The notes under the pieces: generated by a model
The model's input: the letters and a program-made list of their open reading frames with translations, nothing else
Databases searched by the model: none
Told to the model about the DNA's origin: nothing
Shown: positions 6,509 through 16,103 of the stretch, in pieces
How the letters are laid out: each line of letters starts with the position of its first letter
Position numbering within the stretch: the first letter of the stretch is position 1
NCBI GenBank assembly: GCA_002391625.1
Contig: DGFJ01000007.1
Location: 1-64,000, forward strand
Length of the DNA stretch: 64,000 nucleotides
DNA from: Ruminococcaceae bacterium UBA3903
GTDB lineage: Bacteria > Bacillota > Clostridia > Oscillospirales > Acutalibacteraceae
Reading direction: 5' to 3'
Program-made: the position numbers and the translations under genes

Positions 6509-8455
6509 TTACCTTATTAAGTGACGTTTTTCAAGTACTTTTGCAATTTTATTTCCTTTAGGCAACATTTGTATATCCTCTTTTGAAATACCTCTTGTTA
6601 AGAATAATACCATAATATACACTATTCCTGCAACAAGTATTGCAAAAACAGTTGAAATTTTACTAGGAATTATTTTTGATGCTAAACCGTAGCCCGCCCA
6701 TGCGGCGGCGGCACAACAAACAGCAGATATCAGTGGCTTAACCAGTATTTTTGCAAAATTTGGAAGTATTTTCGTTTCCTTGCACAAGAAATATAAACCT
6801 ACAACAGTTATAAATAAATAACCCACTAATGAGCCAACTGTAGCACCCTGTATGTTAATAGAAGGTATTCCCACCAAAGTATAGTTAAGTATTATTTTTA
6901 TTATCATACCCACGGTTAGTAGCTTTAAAGGTAAATCCATACGTCCAACTGCTTGTAGCATACTGCATATTGGTGTGCTGGTTGCAATGAATATAACTGA
7001 TATACCCATAACCTGTAATACGCCTGATGCTATTTGTATTTCGTCAGGCTTGTTATATATCAAAGATAAAATAGGTGTAGCCAATACAGACATACCAAGA
7101 CCTGCAGGTAAGGTAAAAAGCATAGTAGAGCGTAAAACAGTTTCTATACCTTTTTTTAGTTGTCCCTTATCACGAGCTGTCCAGGCTGTTGTAATAGACG
7201 GCAATGCGCTAGTACCAAATACTTGGGTAACAGCAGTAATTAACATCATTAGAGTTAAGGCATATCCATAGCAGCCAAATAAATACGTTTGTATGCTGTA
7301 GTCACCGGCGGAATCTGTGGCAAATCTGCTTGCATCTAAAAAGCCATAAATATTCTGTAATATTTGTGGGTCATTATTCATTATATCCAGTATTCTAGTT
7401 TGCACCAATATAGAATCTATATTGCCAGAAATACTCATTACAATAGCACCTAAACCAATAGGTATAGCCGTAGTAGCCAGCTGTTTAATAAGGGATTTTC
7501 CTGACCTAGCTGGTGGAGATGTGGCTAAATCAAGTCTTGTAATACCATCACCTTTAAATTTATATCTTAAAAGTAAAAATATAAATCCAAAGAATGAGCC
7601 TAACGCTATACCCATAAATGCGGCAGCTACAGTATAACCCATTAACAATGAATTAAAGGTTTCGTAATCGGCTATAGCTTCACCTAATATAGTACCATAT
7701 GTGTTAAATTCTGCTGTACACATATTGTTTACAAAATATGCCAAACATAAACCAACAAAAAGCTTACCTGCCGCTTCAATAATTTCTGATATAGCAGTAG
7801 GGGTCATATTTCTAAGACCCTCAAAGTAGCCTCTGTATATAGACATTAAACAGCCAAATAAAATGGTAGGTGCCAACATAATAATAGCATAAATGGTGTT
7901 TTGTGAATTAATTACCTGTACAAACAGAAAGCCACCAGCTATCATGGCGACAAAACATAAAATACCACTGGTTATAAAAAACGGTATTGAAATTCTGTGT
8001 ATTTTTTTTATATCATTATATCGGTGCTGTGCTACGCTTTCAGATACCATACGAGATATAGCAATGGGAAAACCTGCCGTTGCCAACATAAATAAAGGGT
8101 TGTACAATTCATAGGCATTGTTAAACATACCATAGCCTACACCGTCCACGATATTAGCAAAAAGTATCTTGTATATCATACCCATGATTTTTACTATTAC
8201 CATGCTCATACCAAGTATCATAGCACCTTGTATAAATGACTGTTTTTTAACAGTTGTTTTCTTTTTGGCCGCCTGTGAAATATCTATAAATGCTTCATCA
8301 CTAGTTTGAGATGTATTTTTTTTAATTTCTTCGTTTTGAAGTGTAGAATTCTGCTGTCTTCGTTTTTTTATAAATTCTGGTTCTTCCTTTGTATATCTGT
8401 TTTGTTTCTTACTTTTACTGTAACGCTTATTACTATTATTAAAGAAATTTGCCAC
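6509..8455 (-). CDS. MOP-superfamily lipid/polysaccharide flippase (YabM/SpoVB type)
   Basis: A 648-residue membrane protein with about 14 transmembrane helices of the MATE-like MOP flippase fold, closest in pattern to B. subtilis SpoVB, YtgP and YabM, which move lipid-linked precursors across the membrane. The first ~70 residues are a hydrophilic tail rich in Asn, Lys and Arg. Helices start at FIQGAMILGMSMVIVKIMGM. The start is GTG at 8455 behind AAGGACGG; no ATG is available. Its position just before mazG matches yabM in B. subtilis, but SpoVB is equally possible on sequence, so no symbol is given. It may act in spore cortex or wall precursor export. Confidence 0.85.
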   Translation of the reverse strand: MANFFNNSNKRYSKSKKQNRYTKEEPEFIKKRRQQNSTLQNEEIKKNTSQTSDEAFIDISQAAKKKTTVKKQSFIQGAMILGMSMVIVKIMGMIYKILFANIVDGVGYGMFNNAYELYNPLFMLATAGFPIAISRMVSESVAQHRYNDIKKIHRISIPFFITSGILCFVAMIAGGFLFVQVINSQNTIYAIIMLAPTILFGCLMSIYRGYFEGLRNMTPTAISEIIEAAGKLFVGLCLAYFVNNMCTAEFNTYGTILGEAIADYETFNSLLMGYTVAAAFMGIALGSFFGFIFLLLRYKFKGDGITRLDLATSPPARSGKSLIKQLATTAIPIGLGAIVMSISGNIDSILVQTRILDIMNNDPQILQNIYGFLDASRFATDSAGDYSIQTYLFGCYGYALTLMMLITAVTQVFGTSALPSITTAWTARDKGQLKKGIETVLRSTMLFTLPAGLGMSVLATPILSLIYNKPDEIQIASGVLQVMGISVIFIATSTPICSMLQAVGRMDLPLKLLTVGMIIKIILNYTLVGIPSINIQGATVGSLVGYLFITVVGLYFLCKETKILPNFAKILVKPLISAVCCAAAAWAGYGLASKIIPSKISTVFAILVAGIVYIMVLFLTRGISKEDIQMLPKGNKIAKVLEKRHLIR

Positions 8456-8485
8456 CTAGACACCGTCCTTTATCACAAAAATACA

Positions 8486-8508
8486 GGCGGGAATACCCGC
8501 CTTTTTTT
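8486..8508. terminator. GC-rich terminator between zinc-ribbon gene and flippase gene
   Basis: A perfect GGCGGG/CCCGCC stem with a 4-nt loop (8486-8501). On the plus strand it is followed by seven Ts; on the minus strand, the direction of the flanking genes, by TGTATTTTTGTG. It should end the zinc-ribbon gene transcript, perhaps incompletely, because no promoter is visible between it and the flippase start. Confidence 0.75.
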
Positions 8509-8547
8509 ATTTGTACTTAATGAAATACAATATTAAGCTATTACAGA

Positions 8548-9156
8548 TTAATTGTCAAATTCTTTGTCAAAAAAATCCTTGGCATCATTTTTAATATCCT
8601 TAGCTGTTTCTTCGACCTCATCAAAAACCTCACCAATATTTTCCTTTAGGTCAACGGCTTTTCCGGCAATATCGTCCTTGATTTCTTCAGCTGCTTTTGT
8701 ACAGCAAAAATCATCGTCCTTGGATTTTGCTTCATCCTCCACATCAAAGGCCATGTCGTTAACAGAGGTTTCTACATTTTGGGGCTTTTCCTCATCCATT
8801 TCTAATCTGGCACCACATTTTGAACAGAAAGAAGCTGATTTCTCGTTTTCTCCACCACACTGCTTACAAATCTTTTTGTTTTTAGCAGCAATAATCATTT
8901 TTTGAGTTGCCTGATAATTGTCTTCCAAATCAGCTAACTCCTGTATCTTTTCCTTCATAATATCATGGTCTAAGTTACCTGTTTTAGAGCTTTCAAAAAC
9001 ATAATCACCCAATGCTTCTTTTTTCTTGGAAATTTCGCTGCATAAACCTGCGGCCGCGTACTTTAATTTTGATAAATCTACAATCTGCTCTGCTTTTTTT
9101 CCAACAGCAGAAGCAGCTGATTTAGCATTAACTACTACATCGTCAAATAGACTCAT
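8548..9156 (-). CDS. Zinc-ribbon protein of unknown function with helical and acidic regions
   Basis: A 202-residue protein. Residues ~1-95 are predicted helical (MSLFDDVVVNAKSAASAVGKK onwards). A zinc ribbon follows, with cysteine pairs CKQC and CSKC about 12 residues apart. The last ~85 residues are acidic with repeated DIxxKA/DLKEN-type helices. There is no signal peptide or membrane segment. The ATG at 9156 has AAGGAGA; the upstream in-frame start lacks a site. It is a single gene with its own strong promoter and terminator. Similar zinc-ribbon proteins are common and uncharacterised in Clostridia; I assign no function. Confidence 0.8.
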   Translation of the reverse strand: MSLFDDVVVNAKSAASAVGKKAEQIVDLSKLKYAAAGLCSEISKKKEALGDYVFESSKTGNLDHDIMKEKIQELADLEDNYQATQKMIIAAKNKKICKQCGGENEKSASFCSKCGARLEMDEEKPQNVETSVNDMAFDVEDEAKSKDDDFCCTKAAEEIKDDIAGKAVDLKENIGEVFDEVEETAKDIKNDAKDFFDKEFDN

Positions 9157-9193
9157 ATATAACATCTCCTTATGGCTGTTGCCATTTTTTTAT

Positions 9194-9222
9194 ATTATAA
9201 CACCAGTTATATTCATATTCAA
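9194..9222 (-). promoter_or_regulatory. Sigma-A promoter of the zinc-ribbon gene
   Basis: TTGAAT (-35, 9217-9222), a 17-base spacer and TATAAT (-10, 9194-9199) with an extended TGT on the minus strand. The -10 is 38 bases before the start codon. Confidence 0.75.
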
Positions 9223-9239
9223 CCAAATCCTATACAAAT

Positions 9240-10721
9240 TCAACGAAATATTTTCTCGTAAAACGGTTCATATGCCGATTTACGTTTAATCATTTCTTCA
9301 AACTGATTAATATATTCATATGGATATTTATAGTTAAATATTCGCTCTAAATAGTTTGTGTTTGGATTTTTAAGTTTTGTTACAGCACCTGCTCCACATC
9401 CAAATATTGTGTGGGTTTCGTCCATAACAAAAACATTATACAATCCATCATAACCTTTTTTAGCATAACCAATATTTTCTAAATTGCCAACCATCCTGCT
9501 TTGTCTATATAGATAATACGGTCTGTATTCACATCTTGAAAGCTCAAGCTTACAACGAACGTGCATTTTAGCGGCATTTTCAGCATCTTTTTTGTATAGG
9601 CTCATACCCTGCGTTGTTAAATCAGATGCCTTTTTCATAGATAATGTATGAATAGTAATGCTTTCGGGGTCAAGCCGAATAATTTGGTCTAATGTATTAC
9701 AGAAGCTTTCGTAGGACTCGGTTGGTAAACCAGCTATTAAATCCATATTAATGTGTTTAAAACCTACCTGACGAGCCAATTGATACGCCTCTATTGTTTC
9801 CTGTGCCGTATGCTTTCTGCCTATTAGCTCTAATATGTCATCGTTAAGTGTCTGCGGATTGATACTGATTCTATCAGCACCGCCCTCTAATATTGCCTTT
9901 AGCTTTGCCTCGGTTATTGTATCTGGACGACCAGCCTCAACGGTAAACTCTCTGCAAGTAGACATATCAAAGCTATTATTAATAGTTGACAATAGTTTTG
10001 TCAATAAATAGGGCTCTAAGGTTGTTGGTGTGCCACCACCTATGTACACTGTTTCTAAACGAAGTCCAAGCTTTTTAACAATATCCGCTGTACTTTTTAT
10101 TTCTGTACATAAAAGCTCAACATACGGTTCAATAAGTTTTTTTGCTCGTTCAATGGACTGGGACACAAAAGAACAATAGCTGCAGCGTGAAGGGCAAAAT
10201 GGTATAGAAACGTATAAGCTAAATGACCTATCCTGAGATAAGTCTAATATTGCTTTTTCGTTTTCCTCCGTTGCAATAGCTAGATTAGCCTTTTCCTCCG
10301 TAACAAGAAATTTTTCTATATAGTGGCTGCGTGCATTTTCAAAGCCCATCTCGTCTGTTAATGCTCTAAAAAGCTTTATTGGACGAACTCCAGTTAGAAT
10401 GCCCCACGGCGGTGTATGACCTGTGTATTCTTGTAATAAATAAAAAATCAAAGTTGCAAGCACTCGCTCACATTCATTATCATAGTTGCTTATATTTGTA
10501 CTTACCTTTTCTGTTCTGCTACCAAAATAATCGCATATTTTAGCTGTTGCTGTTATAGCTACAAAATCATTTTCCACATTGGACAGGGACGTAATGACAC
10601 AAGGTGAAATAAAGTTAGCCTGTTCATCTCTACATACTTCTATTTTATCATTTGGAAAGAACAGGCGTATTAAATTTTCCATTTCATAATGAAATGTATG
10701 ATTGATAATATATAGCTTCAT
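9240..10721 (-). CDS. hemZ: Coproporphyrinogen dehydrogenase-like radical SAM protein HemZ
   Basis: A 493-residue HemN/HemZ-family radical SAM protein. Residues ~1-165 are the HemZ-specific N-terminal region. The radical SAM core starts at SIPFCPSRCSYCSFV with the cluster cysteines C176, C180 and C183; GGGTPT follows ~45 residues later for SAM binding. Family members include oxygen-independent coproporphyrinogen III oxidases, but HemZ in Clostridia often stands without other heme genes, and its substrate here is uncertain. The start codon overlaps the MBL stop as TAATG, indicating translational coupling. It is the last gene of the long nusB-hemZ run; no clear terminator follows. Confidence 0.88.
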   Translation of the reverse strand: MKLYIINHTFHYEMENLIRLFFPNDKIEVCRDEQANFISPCVITSLSNVENDFVAITATAKICDYFGSRTEKVSTNISNYDNECERVLATLIFYLLQEYTGHTPPWGILTGVRPIKLFRALTDEMGFENARSHYIEKFLVTEEKANLAIATEENEKAILDLSQDRSFSLYVSIPFCPSRCSYCSFVSQSIERAKKLIEPYVELLCTEIKSTADIVKKLGLRLETVYIGGGTPTTLEPYLLTKLLSTINNSFDMSTCREFTVEAGRPDTITEAKLKAILEGGADRISINPQTLNDDILELIGRKHTAQETIEAYQLARQVGFKHINMDLIAGLPTESYESFCNTLDQIIRLDPESITIHTLSMKKASDLTTQGMSLYKKDAENAAKMHVRCKLELSRCEYRPYYLYRQSRMVGNLENIGYAKKGYDGLYNVFVMDETHTIFGCGAGAVTKLKNPNTNYLERIFNYKYPYEYINQFEEMIKRKSAYEPFYEKIFR

Positions 10722-11353
10722 TATAATACACCTAAATATGGATTATGTGATTTTTCATAATCTAACGTAGAGTTATCCCCATGTCCAGGATAAATAGTAT
10801 AGTTTTTAGTTAACTCAGAAATTTTATGCAGGGAGTGTTTCATTTCTGTGTCATTGCCAGTAGGAAAATCTGTACGTCCCATAGAACATTTCATTAACGT
10901 ATCCCCTGTAAATATATTGTTATCAACAATATAACAACCGCTACCTTGTGTGTGACCAGGTGTGCTAACATAAGTGATTGAGCTATTGCCAAGTGGTAAT
11001 AGCTCATTGTTCTTTAGCAATATATCTGCATCAATAGGAGCTAAAGGCTGTGTCATTGTAAATTGGGATAGATTTAACTTCTTTTGTGTCAAAAAATCCT
11101 TTTCTTTTTCTCCAATGGCTATCTTAGCGTGGGTTAAAGCATATACCTTTAATACAAATCCAATATGGTCAAAATGCCCATGAGTAAGCAAAATATACTT
11201 TAGATTATTTTCGTGATTATTGGAAAGCTTTTGAAACAGCTCCATTGACTCATAGCCAGGGTCTATTAATGCTTGTTCACCAGTATCAGCATCAGTAATC
11301 AGGTAACAATTTTCCATATAATCACCAAGAATAAATTTTTCAACCTTAATCAT
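10721..11353 (-). CDS. MBL-fold metal-dependent hydrolase (glyoxalase II-like)
   Basis: A 210-residue metallo-beta-lactamase-fold protein. THGHFDHIG (57-65) gives the HxHxDH metal-binding motif. TPGHTQGSGCYI supplies the next histidine, FTGDTLM the bridging aspartate and YPGHGD the last histidine. It resembles hydroxyacylglutathione hydrolases and B. subtilis YqgX-like enzymes. The real substrate is unknown; low-molecular-weight thioesters are likely. It overlaps dtd by 4 bases (ATGA) and hemZ by 1 base, so all three are translationally coupled. The dtd-MBL-hemZ order is conserved in many Clostridia. Confidence 0.9.
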   Translation of the reverse strand: MIKVEKFILGDYMENCYLITDADTGEQALIDPGYESMELFQKLSNNHENNLKYILLTHGHFDHIGFVLKVYALTHAKIAIGEKEKDFLTQKKLNLSQFTMTQPLAPIDADILLKNNELLPLGNSSITYVSTPGHTQGSGCYIVDNNIFTGDTLMKCSMGRTDFPTGNDTEMKHSLHKISELTKNYTIYPGHGDNSTLDYEKSHNPYLGVL

Positions 11354-11808
11354 ACGGGTAACAACTCCTTAGAATTAAAAATCATAGTTACAGGACCGTC
11401 GTTAAGTAGGCTAACCTGCATATCAGCTCCAAAAACTCCCTTTTCTACTTTATGTACGCCATTATCCAGCATACATTGGCAAAAATATTCGTACAATGGG
11501 TTGGCTTTTTCAGGCTGTGCGGCTTTACCAAAATAAGGTCTGCGACCTTTTTTACATTCGCCACACAATGTAAAATTAGATATAACCAATACGTTTCCAC
11601 CAACATCGTCTAGCGACAGGTTCATTTTATCATTTTCATCACAAAAAATACGTAATGTTGCTAATTTAGCAGCCAATACCTCAGCGTCTATTTTTTCATC
11701 ATTATTGTCAACGCCCAATAATATTAAGAACCCCTTATCTATACTGCCAACAATATTATCATCAACAATAACCTTAGCATTTGCTACTCTTTGTATTACA
11801 GCCTTCAT
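11350..11808 (-). CDS. dtd: D-aminoacyl-tRNA deacylase
   Basis: A 152-residue Dtd that hydrolyses D-aminoacyl- and glycyl-tRNA(Ala), a chirality proofreading step. Family marks are MKAVIQRVANAKVIVDD at the N-terminus, VLVISNFTLCGEC (the SQ/NFTL active-site motif), RRPYFGKAAQPEKA, and LLNDGPVTMI with the cross-subunit Gly-Pro motif, here NDGPVT. Length is normal. An AAAGGA site lies 12 bases before the ATG. It follows relA by 20 bases, the same neighbour as in B. subtilis (yrvI). Confidence 0.97.
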   Translation of the reverse strand: MKAVIQRVANAKVIVDDNIVGSIDKGFLILLGVDNNDEKIDAEVLAAKLATLRIFCDENDKMNLSLDDVGGNVLVISNFTLCGECKKGRRPYFGKAAQPEKANPLYEYFCQCMLDNGVHKVEKGVFGADMQVSLLNDGPVTMIFNSKELLPV

Positions 11809-11828
11809 TTATTATAACAATCCTTTCT

Positions 11829-14009
11829 TTACGTTCTGTTAATAGATTCTATACCATTAATAGCAGTCAATCTGTTGATAACGCCCTTTAAATGCTCCAT
11901 GCTGTTTACTGTAATGGTAAAGTGCATAACTGCCATACCATTTTTATTTTCACGAGAATTCATATTATGAATGAATATATGCATAGACGACAGCTGATTT
12001 GTTATATCAGCCAACAGACCTGTTCTATCTGTAGCAGTTATTATCAGCGTAGTTTTGTAGGACTCATTAATTTCTCCTGCCCAATGTGCTGAAACCCAAC
12101 GTGCAGGATCTTCACTGGTACTAATGTCCGATGGAACATTTTTACAGCATTTTTTGTGAATAGAAACGCCAAAGCCACGGGTAATAAATCCAATAATATC
12201 GTCACCGGGCAATGGATTACAGCATTTTGACAATTTAATTAGCACATCATCAACCCCGTCGATAAGTACGCCACTATTAATTTTGGCTTTTCTAGGTTGA
12301 TTATCCACAATCATATCTGGAGTGATTTCCTTTTCAGGCTGTACATAATGCTTTACATATTCGTCCTTTATGCGAGGCATTAGCTTCCACAGCTGTATTC
12401 CCCCATAGCCTATAGCAGCATACAAGTCATCCATGGTAGTAAAATTTTTCTTCATGACAAGTGCAAAGAAATCTGCTAAATCCTTATCAGTAATTTTAAT
12501 GCTATTTCTGTGAAATTCTCTCTCTACTATACCCTTACCCTCTAAAATATTTTCTTCTCTGCATTCCTTTTTAAACCAAGACCGTATTTTACCTCTGGCT
12601 TCACTTGTTTTGACAATATTCAGCCAATCACGCTTTGGGCCACCACTGTCCTTTGCTGTTAGTATTTCTATTATTTCACCGGTAATTACCTTATGGTCAA
12701 TAGGGGCAATTTTACCATCTACCTTCGCACCAATCATGCTATTACCTACCGCAGAATGTATGGCATAGGCCATATCTATCACCGTTGCTCCCATTGGCAG
12801 GTTAATGACATCACCCTTTGGAGTAAATACAAATACCTCCTCTGGTGCCAGGTCTGTTTTTATATTTTTAATTATATCAGTTTCGTCCTCAAATTGATTT
12901 TCCAGCATCTGTCTAATCCACTGAACTTTTTCCCCCATCTTGTCAGTTTTATTAATACCCAGCTTATATTTCCAATGTGCTGCTATTCCATATTCAGCTG
13001 TATGGTGCATCTCCCAGGTTCGAATTTGCACTTCAAATGGGATACCCTCTTTACCTATAACTGTTGTGTGCAAGGACTGGTACATATTTGGTTTTGGCAT
13101 AGAAATATAGTCTTTGAATCTATTTGGCAATGGCTGAAAAAGGTCATGAACTATACCTAAAATGTTATAGCAATCATTTATTGTATTGACAATAACACGC
13201 ACAGCAAAAATATCATATATTTGCTCTATGGTTTTTCCACGCATATATGTTTTCCTATATATTCCGTTTATGCTTTTTACCCTGCCCTCTAAGTAAATAT
13301 CATCTACTGTACCCTTGGCACGATTAACAATTGTATTTTTAATTTCATCTATAAAAATGGTACGCTCGTTTTCAGTAAGCTTTAGTGCTTGTTCGATTTC
13401 TTTATAGGCAACAGGGTCTAGGTACCGTAGCGAAAGGTCCTCCATCTCTTCCTTTACCGCTCTAATACCAAGACGATGTGCTATAGGTGCGAAAACCTCC
13501 ATATTTTCTAAGGCTTTATCACGACGTTTTTGTTCACGCATACACTCTATTGTACGCATATTGTGTAATCTGTCAGCCAGCTTAATGATAATAACCCTAA
13601 TGTCATCGGCCATAGCAATAAGCATTTTTCTAATATTTTCAGCCTGTTGTACTTCTCGATTTAAGTATGGTATTTTTTTTAATTTTGTAACACCGTCAAT
13701 AAGATTGGCTATGCTGTCACCAAACTCCTTACGTATTTCATCTATGGATACGTTTGTATCTTCTACAACATCATGTAGCAATGCGGCTACAACAGACTCT
13801 GTATCCATACCTAAATCCACCAGTATGCAGGCAACAGAAGTAGGATGTAAAATATAGGGTACTCCTGACACACGACGTTGGTCACCATGTGCTTCCAACG
13901 CTAGAGCGTAAGCTTTTTTTATAAGCTCAGTATCAAAATCTCTACCGCTTTTTTCTATCATATTCATCAGTTCATTAAAGTCCTGATAATGTACTATTGC
14001 TTTCCCCAT
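11829..14009 (-). CDS. relA: Bifunctional (p)ppGpp synthetase/hydrolase Rel
   Basis: A 726-residue long RSH protein. The hydrolase HD domain (~25-180) has H41, the HD pair H79-D80 in LLHDVVEDT and KLADRLHNMRT. The synthetase domain (~230-370) includes GRVKSINGIYRKTYMRGK, FKDYISMPKPNMYQSLHTTV and VQIRTWEMHHTAEYGIAAHWKYK. TGS (FVFTPKGDVINLPMGAT, ~400-460), a zinc-finger region with KCCNPLPGDDI and HKKCCKN, and a C-terminal ACT domain follow. With both catalytic domains intact it can make and degrade the alarmone. AAGGGG precedes the ATG. The apt gene, usually between recJ and relA, is absent. Confidence 0.97.
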   Translation of the reverse strand: MGKAIVHYQDFNELMNMIEKSGRDFDTELIKKAYALALEAHGDQRRVSGVPYILHPTSVACILVDLGMDTESVVAALLHDVVEDTNVSIDEIRKEFGDSIANLIDGVTKLKKIPYLNREVQQAENIRKMLIAMADDIRVIIIKLADRLHNMRTIECMREQKRRDKALENMEVFAPIAHRLGIRAVKEEMEDLSLRYLDPVAYKEIEQALKLTENERTIFIDEIKNTIVNRAKGTVDDIYLEGRVKSINGIYRKTYMRGKTIEQIYDIFAVRVIVNTINDCYNILGIVHDLFQPLPNRFKDYISMPKPNMYQSLHTTVIGKEGIPFEVQIRTWEMHHTAEYGIAAHWKYKLGINKTDKMGEKVQWIRQMLENQFEDETDIIKNIKTDLAPEEVFVFTPKGDVINLPMGATVIDMAYAIHSAVGNSMIGAKVDGKIAPIDHKVITGEIIEILTAKDSGGPKRDWLNIVKTSEARGKIRSWFKKECREENILEGKGIVEREFHRNSIKITDKDLADFFALVMKKNFTTMDDLYAAIGYGGIQLWKLMPRIKDEYVKHYVQPEKEITPDMIVDNQPRKAKINSGVLIDGVDDVLIKLSKCCNPLPGDDIIGFITRGFGVSIHKKCCKNVPSDISTSEDPARWVSAHWAGEINESYKTTLIITATDRTGLLADITNQLSSMHIFIHNMNSRENKNGMAVMHFTITVNSMEHLKGVINRLTAINGIESINRT

Positions 14010-14040
14010 AAACTACAACCCCTTCTATTTAATTAAAAAA

Positions 14041-16080
14041 TCATTTTACCAATTTTTTAATTATCTCCGCACTTTGCAAATCCACCTTACCCTCAAACGG
14101 TAATAGCTTTATTAACATTTTACCCGAATTTTCCTTTAATTCTATTAAGGACAGCTCACTCATGGCATATAAAATAGTCATTAGCTTTCCATATGTAAGC
14201 TTTGTATTATTAAGCCTAGTGTATAAAACGCTGGCAGAGTAATGCCACCCGTCATGCTGCCGTAAAAAACGAAAAACTGAGGCAAATTCATCTCTAATTG
14301 GTAATAGGCTTTGACGCTGTATATCATTAATATCCTCGCCACGAACCAAAGCTTCAAAATCCCATAGGCTCTCTATGATTTTATCCATTTTCTGAGAAGT
14401 AAACTTTATATCTCTAAGTATAATAGATAGCGTGGTCTTTCCGTTGTAAACATTGACATCTATAGTAACGGCTAAATCCAACACATCACCCATAATATAC
14501 GGAAAGTCATCCTTTGCTGTACCAAACATCAAGGCTTCAATAGTGGTATCACCTCGTGTAAACACCAGTCGCAAATGTTTACCGCCACCTATAGGAATAA
14601 TACTTTTAAGCGTCATATTATATAAACCAAACAGCGGTGTGGGATTGCCAGCACCAAATGGTTCTAGTGCGGTTAATTGCTGTGCCATATCAACAGATAA
14701 AGCAGAAGGATTTAGCTTACAATCTATTTCTAAAACTGGCAGCGGCATTTTTCCTAAGCCTTTAGCATATTGGTTAATTCTAATAGTAAATTCATTTATG
14801 TTTTCTTTATCAAGGCTAAGTCCCGCTGCCATAGGATGCCCACCAAAATGTGACAATAGATCAGAACAGCTAGTAATAGCATCTATCAAAGAAAAACCCT
14901 TTATACTTCTGCCCGAACCTTTAGCACCGTTTTCATCCCAAGTAATAACTATAACAGGCTTACCGTATATTTCCTTTAATCTGGATGCCACTATTCCTAT
15001 TACACCTGCATGCCAATTTTCACCGCTTATTACTATTATTCGTTGTGCCTTAATAGTGGGATTATCCTGTATATAGCTTTTTATCTTTTCTAAAATTTCT
15101 CGTTCAATGTCTTGTCGCAGGCGGTTATCTTCACCTAATTCAGCCGCAATTTCCTTAGCAACAGCAGCATCCTCTGTCAGTAAAAGCTTAACAGATTTTT
15201 CTGACAATCCAAGTCTGCCACAGGCGTTTATACGAGGAACTAAAGTAAAAGACAAGCGTCCAGCAGAAATTTTGTTACCCTTTAAGCCTGCATCATCTAA
15301 CAGTTCCTTTATCCCTAATCTTTCAAGGTTATTTATTGACTGTAATCCATATTTAACAATTATTCTGTTTTCTCCTGTTAAAGATACTATATCACCTATA
15401 GTACCCATTGCGGTTATATCAGAATATTTTTTTAGAAGTAAATCTACATCAAGATTCTCATCCTCTAGTGCCATTAGTAGCTTAAATACTACGCCAACAC
15501 CAGATAATTCCTTAAATGGATAATCACAATCTGGTCTGTGTGGGTTAACAACTGCTACAGCATTAGGCAGTACAGCAGGTGTTCTGTGATGGTCTGTTAT
15601 AACAGTATCTATACCTAGTTCATTGGCATAATCTATTTCCAAAATGGCTGAAACACCGTTGTCAACAGTTATAATCAGTTTCACTTCATATTCATTAATT
15701 TTGTCAATAGCACAAGTATTTAGTCCATAACCCTCGCTGTCACGTGACGGTATATAGTACATTACATCAGCACCAACACCATCTAAATATGAGTATAGCA
15801 AGGCTGTAGATGTTACACCATCAGCATCATAATCACCATAAATACAGATTTTTTCACCATCATTTAAAGCTTTATTTATCCTGTTCACAGCTTTTTCCAT
15901 ATCAGTCATAAGGTATGGGTCAATAAGCTCATTGTCATCAGATAAAAATTGATATATAGACTCTTCCGATGTTATACCACGGATATCCAACAGCATAGCT
16001 ATAATTGGCGGAACATCAAAGGAAGCCGATATTTCCTTTGCTTTGTCCTTATTAAGTTTTAAGACACTCCAATTTTTCAT
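14041..16080 (-). CDS. recJ: Single-stranded-DNA-specific exonuclease RecJ
   Basis: A 679-residue 5'-3' ssDNA exonuclease of the DHH family used in recombination and mismatch repair. YGDYDADGVTSTALLY (D83, D85, D87), VDNGVS, ITDHHRTP (DHH at 163-165) and SGVGVVFK give the metal-binding catalytic core. DHHA1 follows, with GAKGSGRSIKG and SHFGGHPMAAGLSL, then an OB-fold with EPFGAGNPTPLF. It is about 100 residues shorter than B. subtilis RecJ, mainly at the C-terminal end. It lies 31 bases upstream of relA in the same direction. Confidence 0.96.
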   Translation of the reverse strand: MKNWSVLKLNKDKAKEISASFDVPPIIAMLLDIRGITSEESIYQFLSDDNELIDPYLMTDMEKAVNRINKALNDGEKICIYGDYDADGVTSTALLYSYLDGVGADVMYYIPSRDSEGYGLNTCAIDKINEYEVKLIITVDNGVSAILEIDYANELGIDTVITDHHRTPAVLPNAVAVVNPHRPDCDYPFKELSGVGVVFKLLMALEDENLDVDLLLKKYSDITAMGTIGDIVSLTGENRIIVKYGLQSINNLERLGIKELLDDAGLKGNKISAGRLSFTLVPRINACGRLGLSEKSVKLLLTEDAAVAKEIAAELGEDNRLRQDIEREILEKIKSYIQDNPTIKAQRIIVISGENWHAGVIGIVASRLKEIYGKPVIVITWDENGAKGSGRSIKGFSLIDAITSCSDLLSHFGGHPMAAGLSLDKENINEFTIRINQYAKGLGKMPLPVLEIDCKLNPSALSVDMAQQLTALEPFGAGNPTPLFGLYNMTLKSIIPIGGGKHLRLVFTRGDTTIEALMFGTAKDDFPYIMGDVLDLAVTIDVNVYNGKTTLSIILRDIKFTSQKMDKIIESLWDFEALVRGEDINDIQRQSLLPIRDEFASVFRFLRQHDGWHYSASVLYTRLNNTKLTYGKLMTILYAMSELSLIELKENSGKMLIKLLPFEGKVDLQSAEIIKKLVK

Positions 16081-16103
16081 ATAAAAAACCTACCGTTAAA
16101 ATT

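Noticed and set aside
14453..15076. A 207-codon plus-strand open frame
   Set aside because: Antisense to recJ; no family resemblance and no ribosome site.
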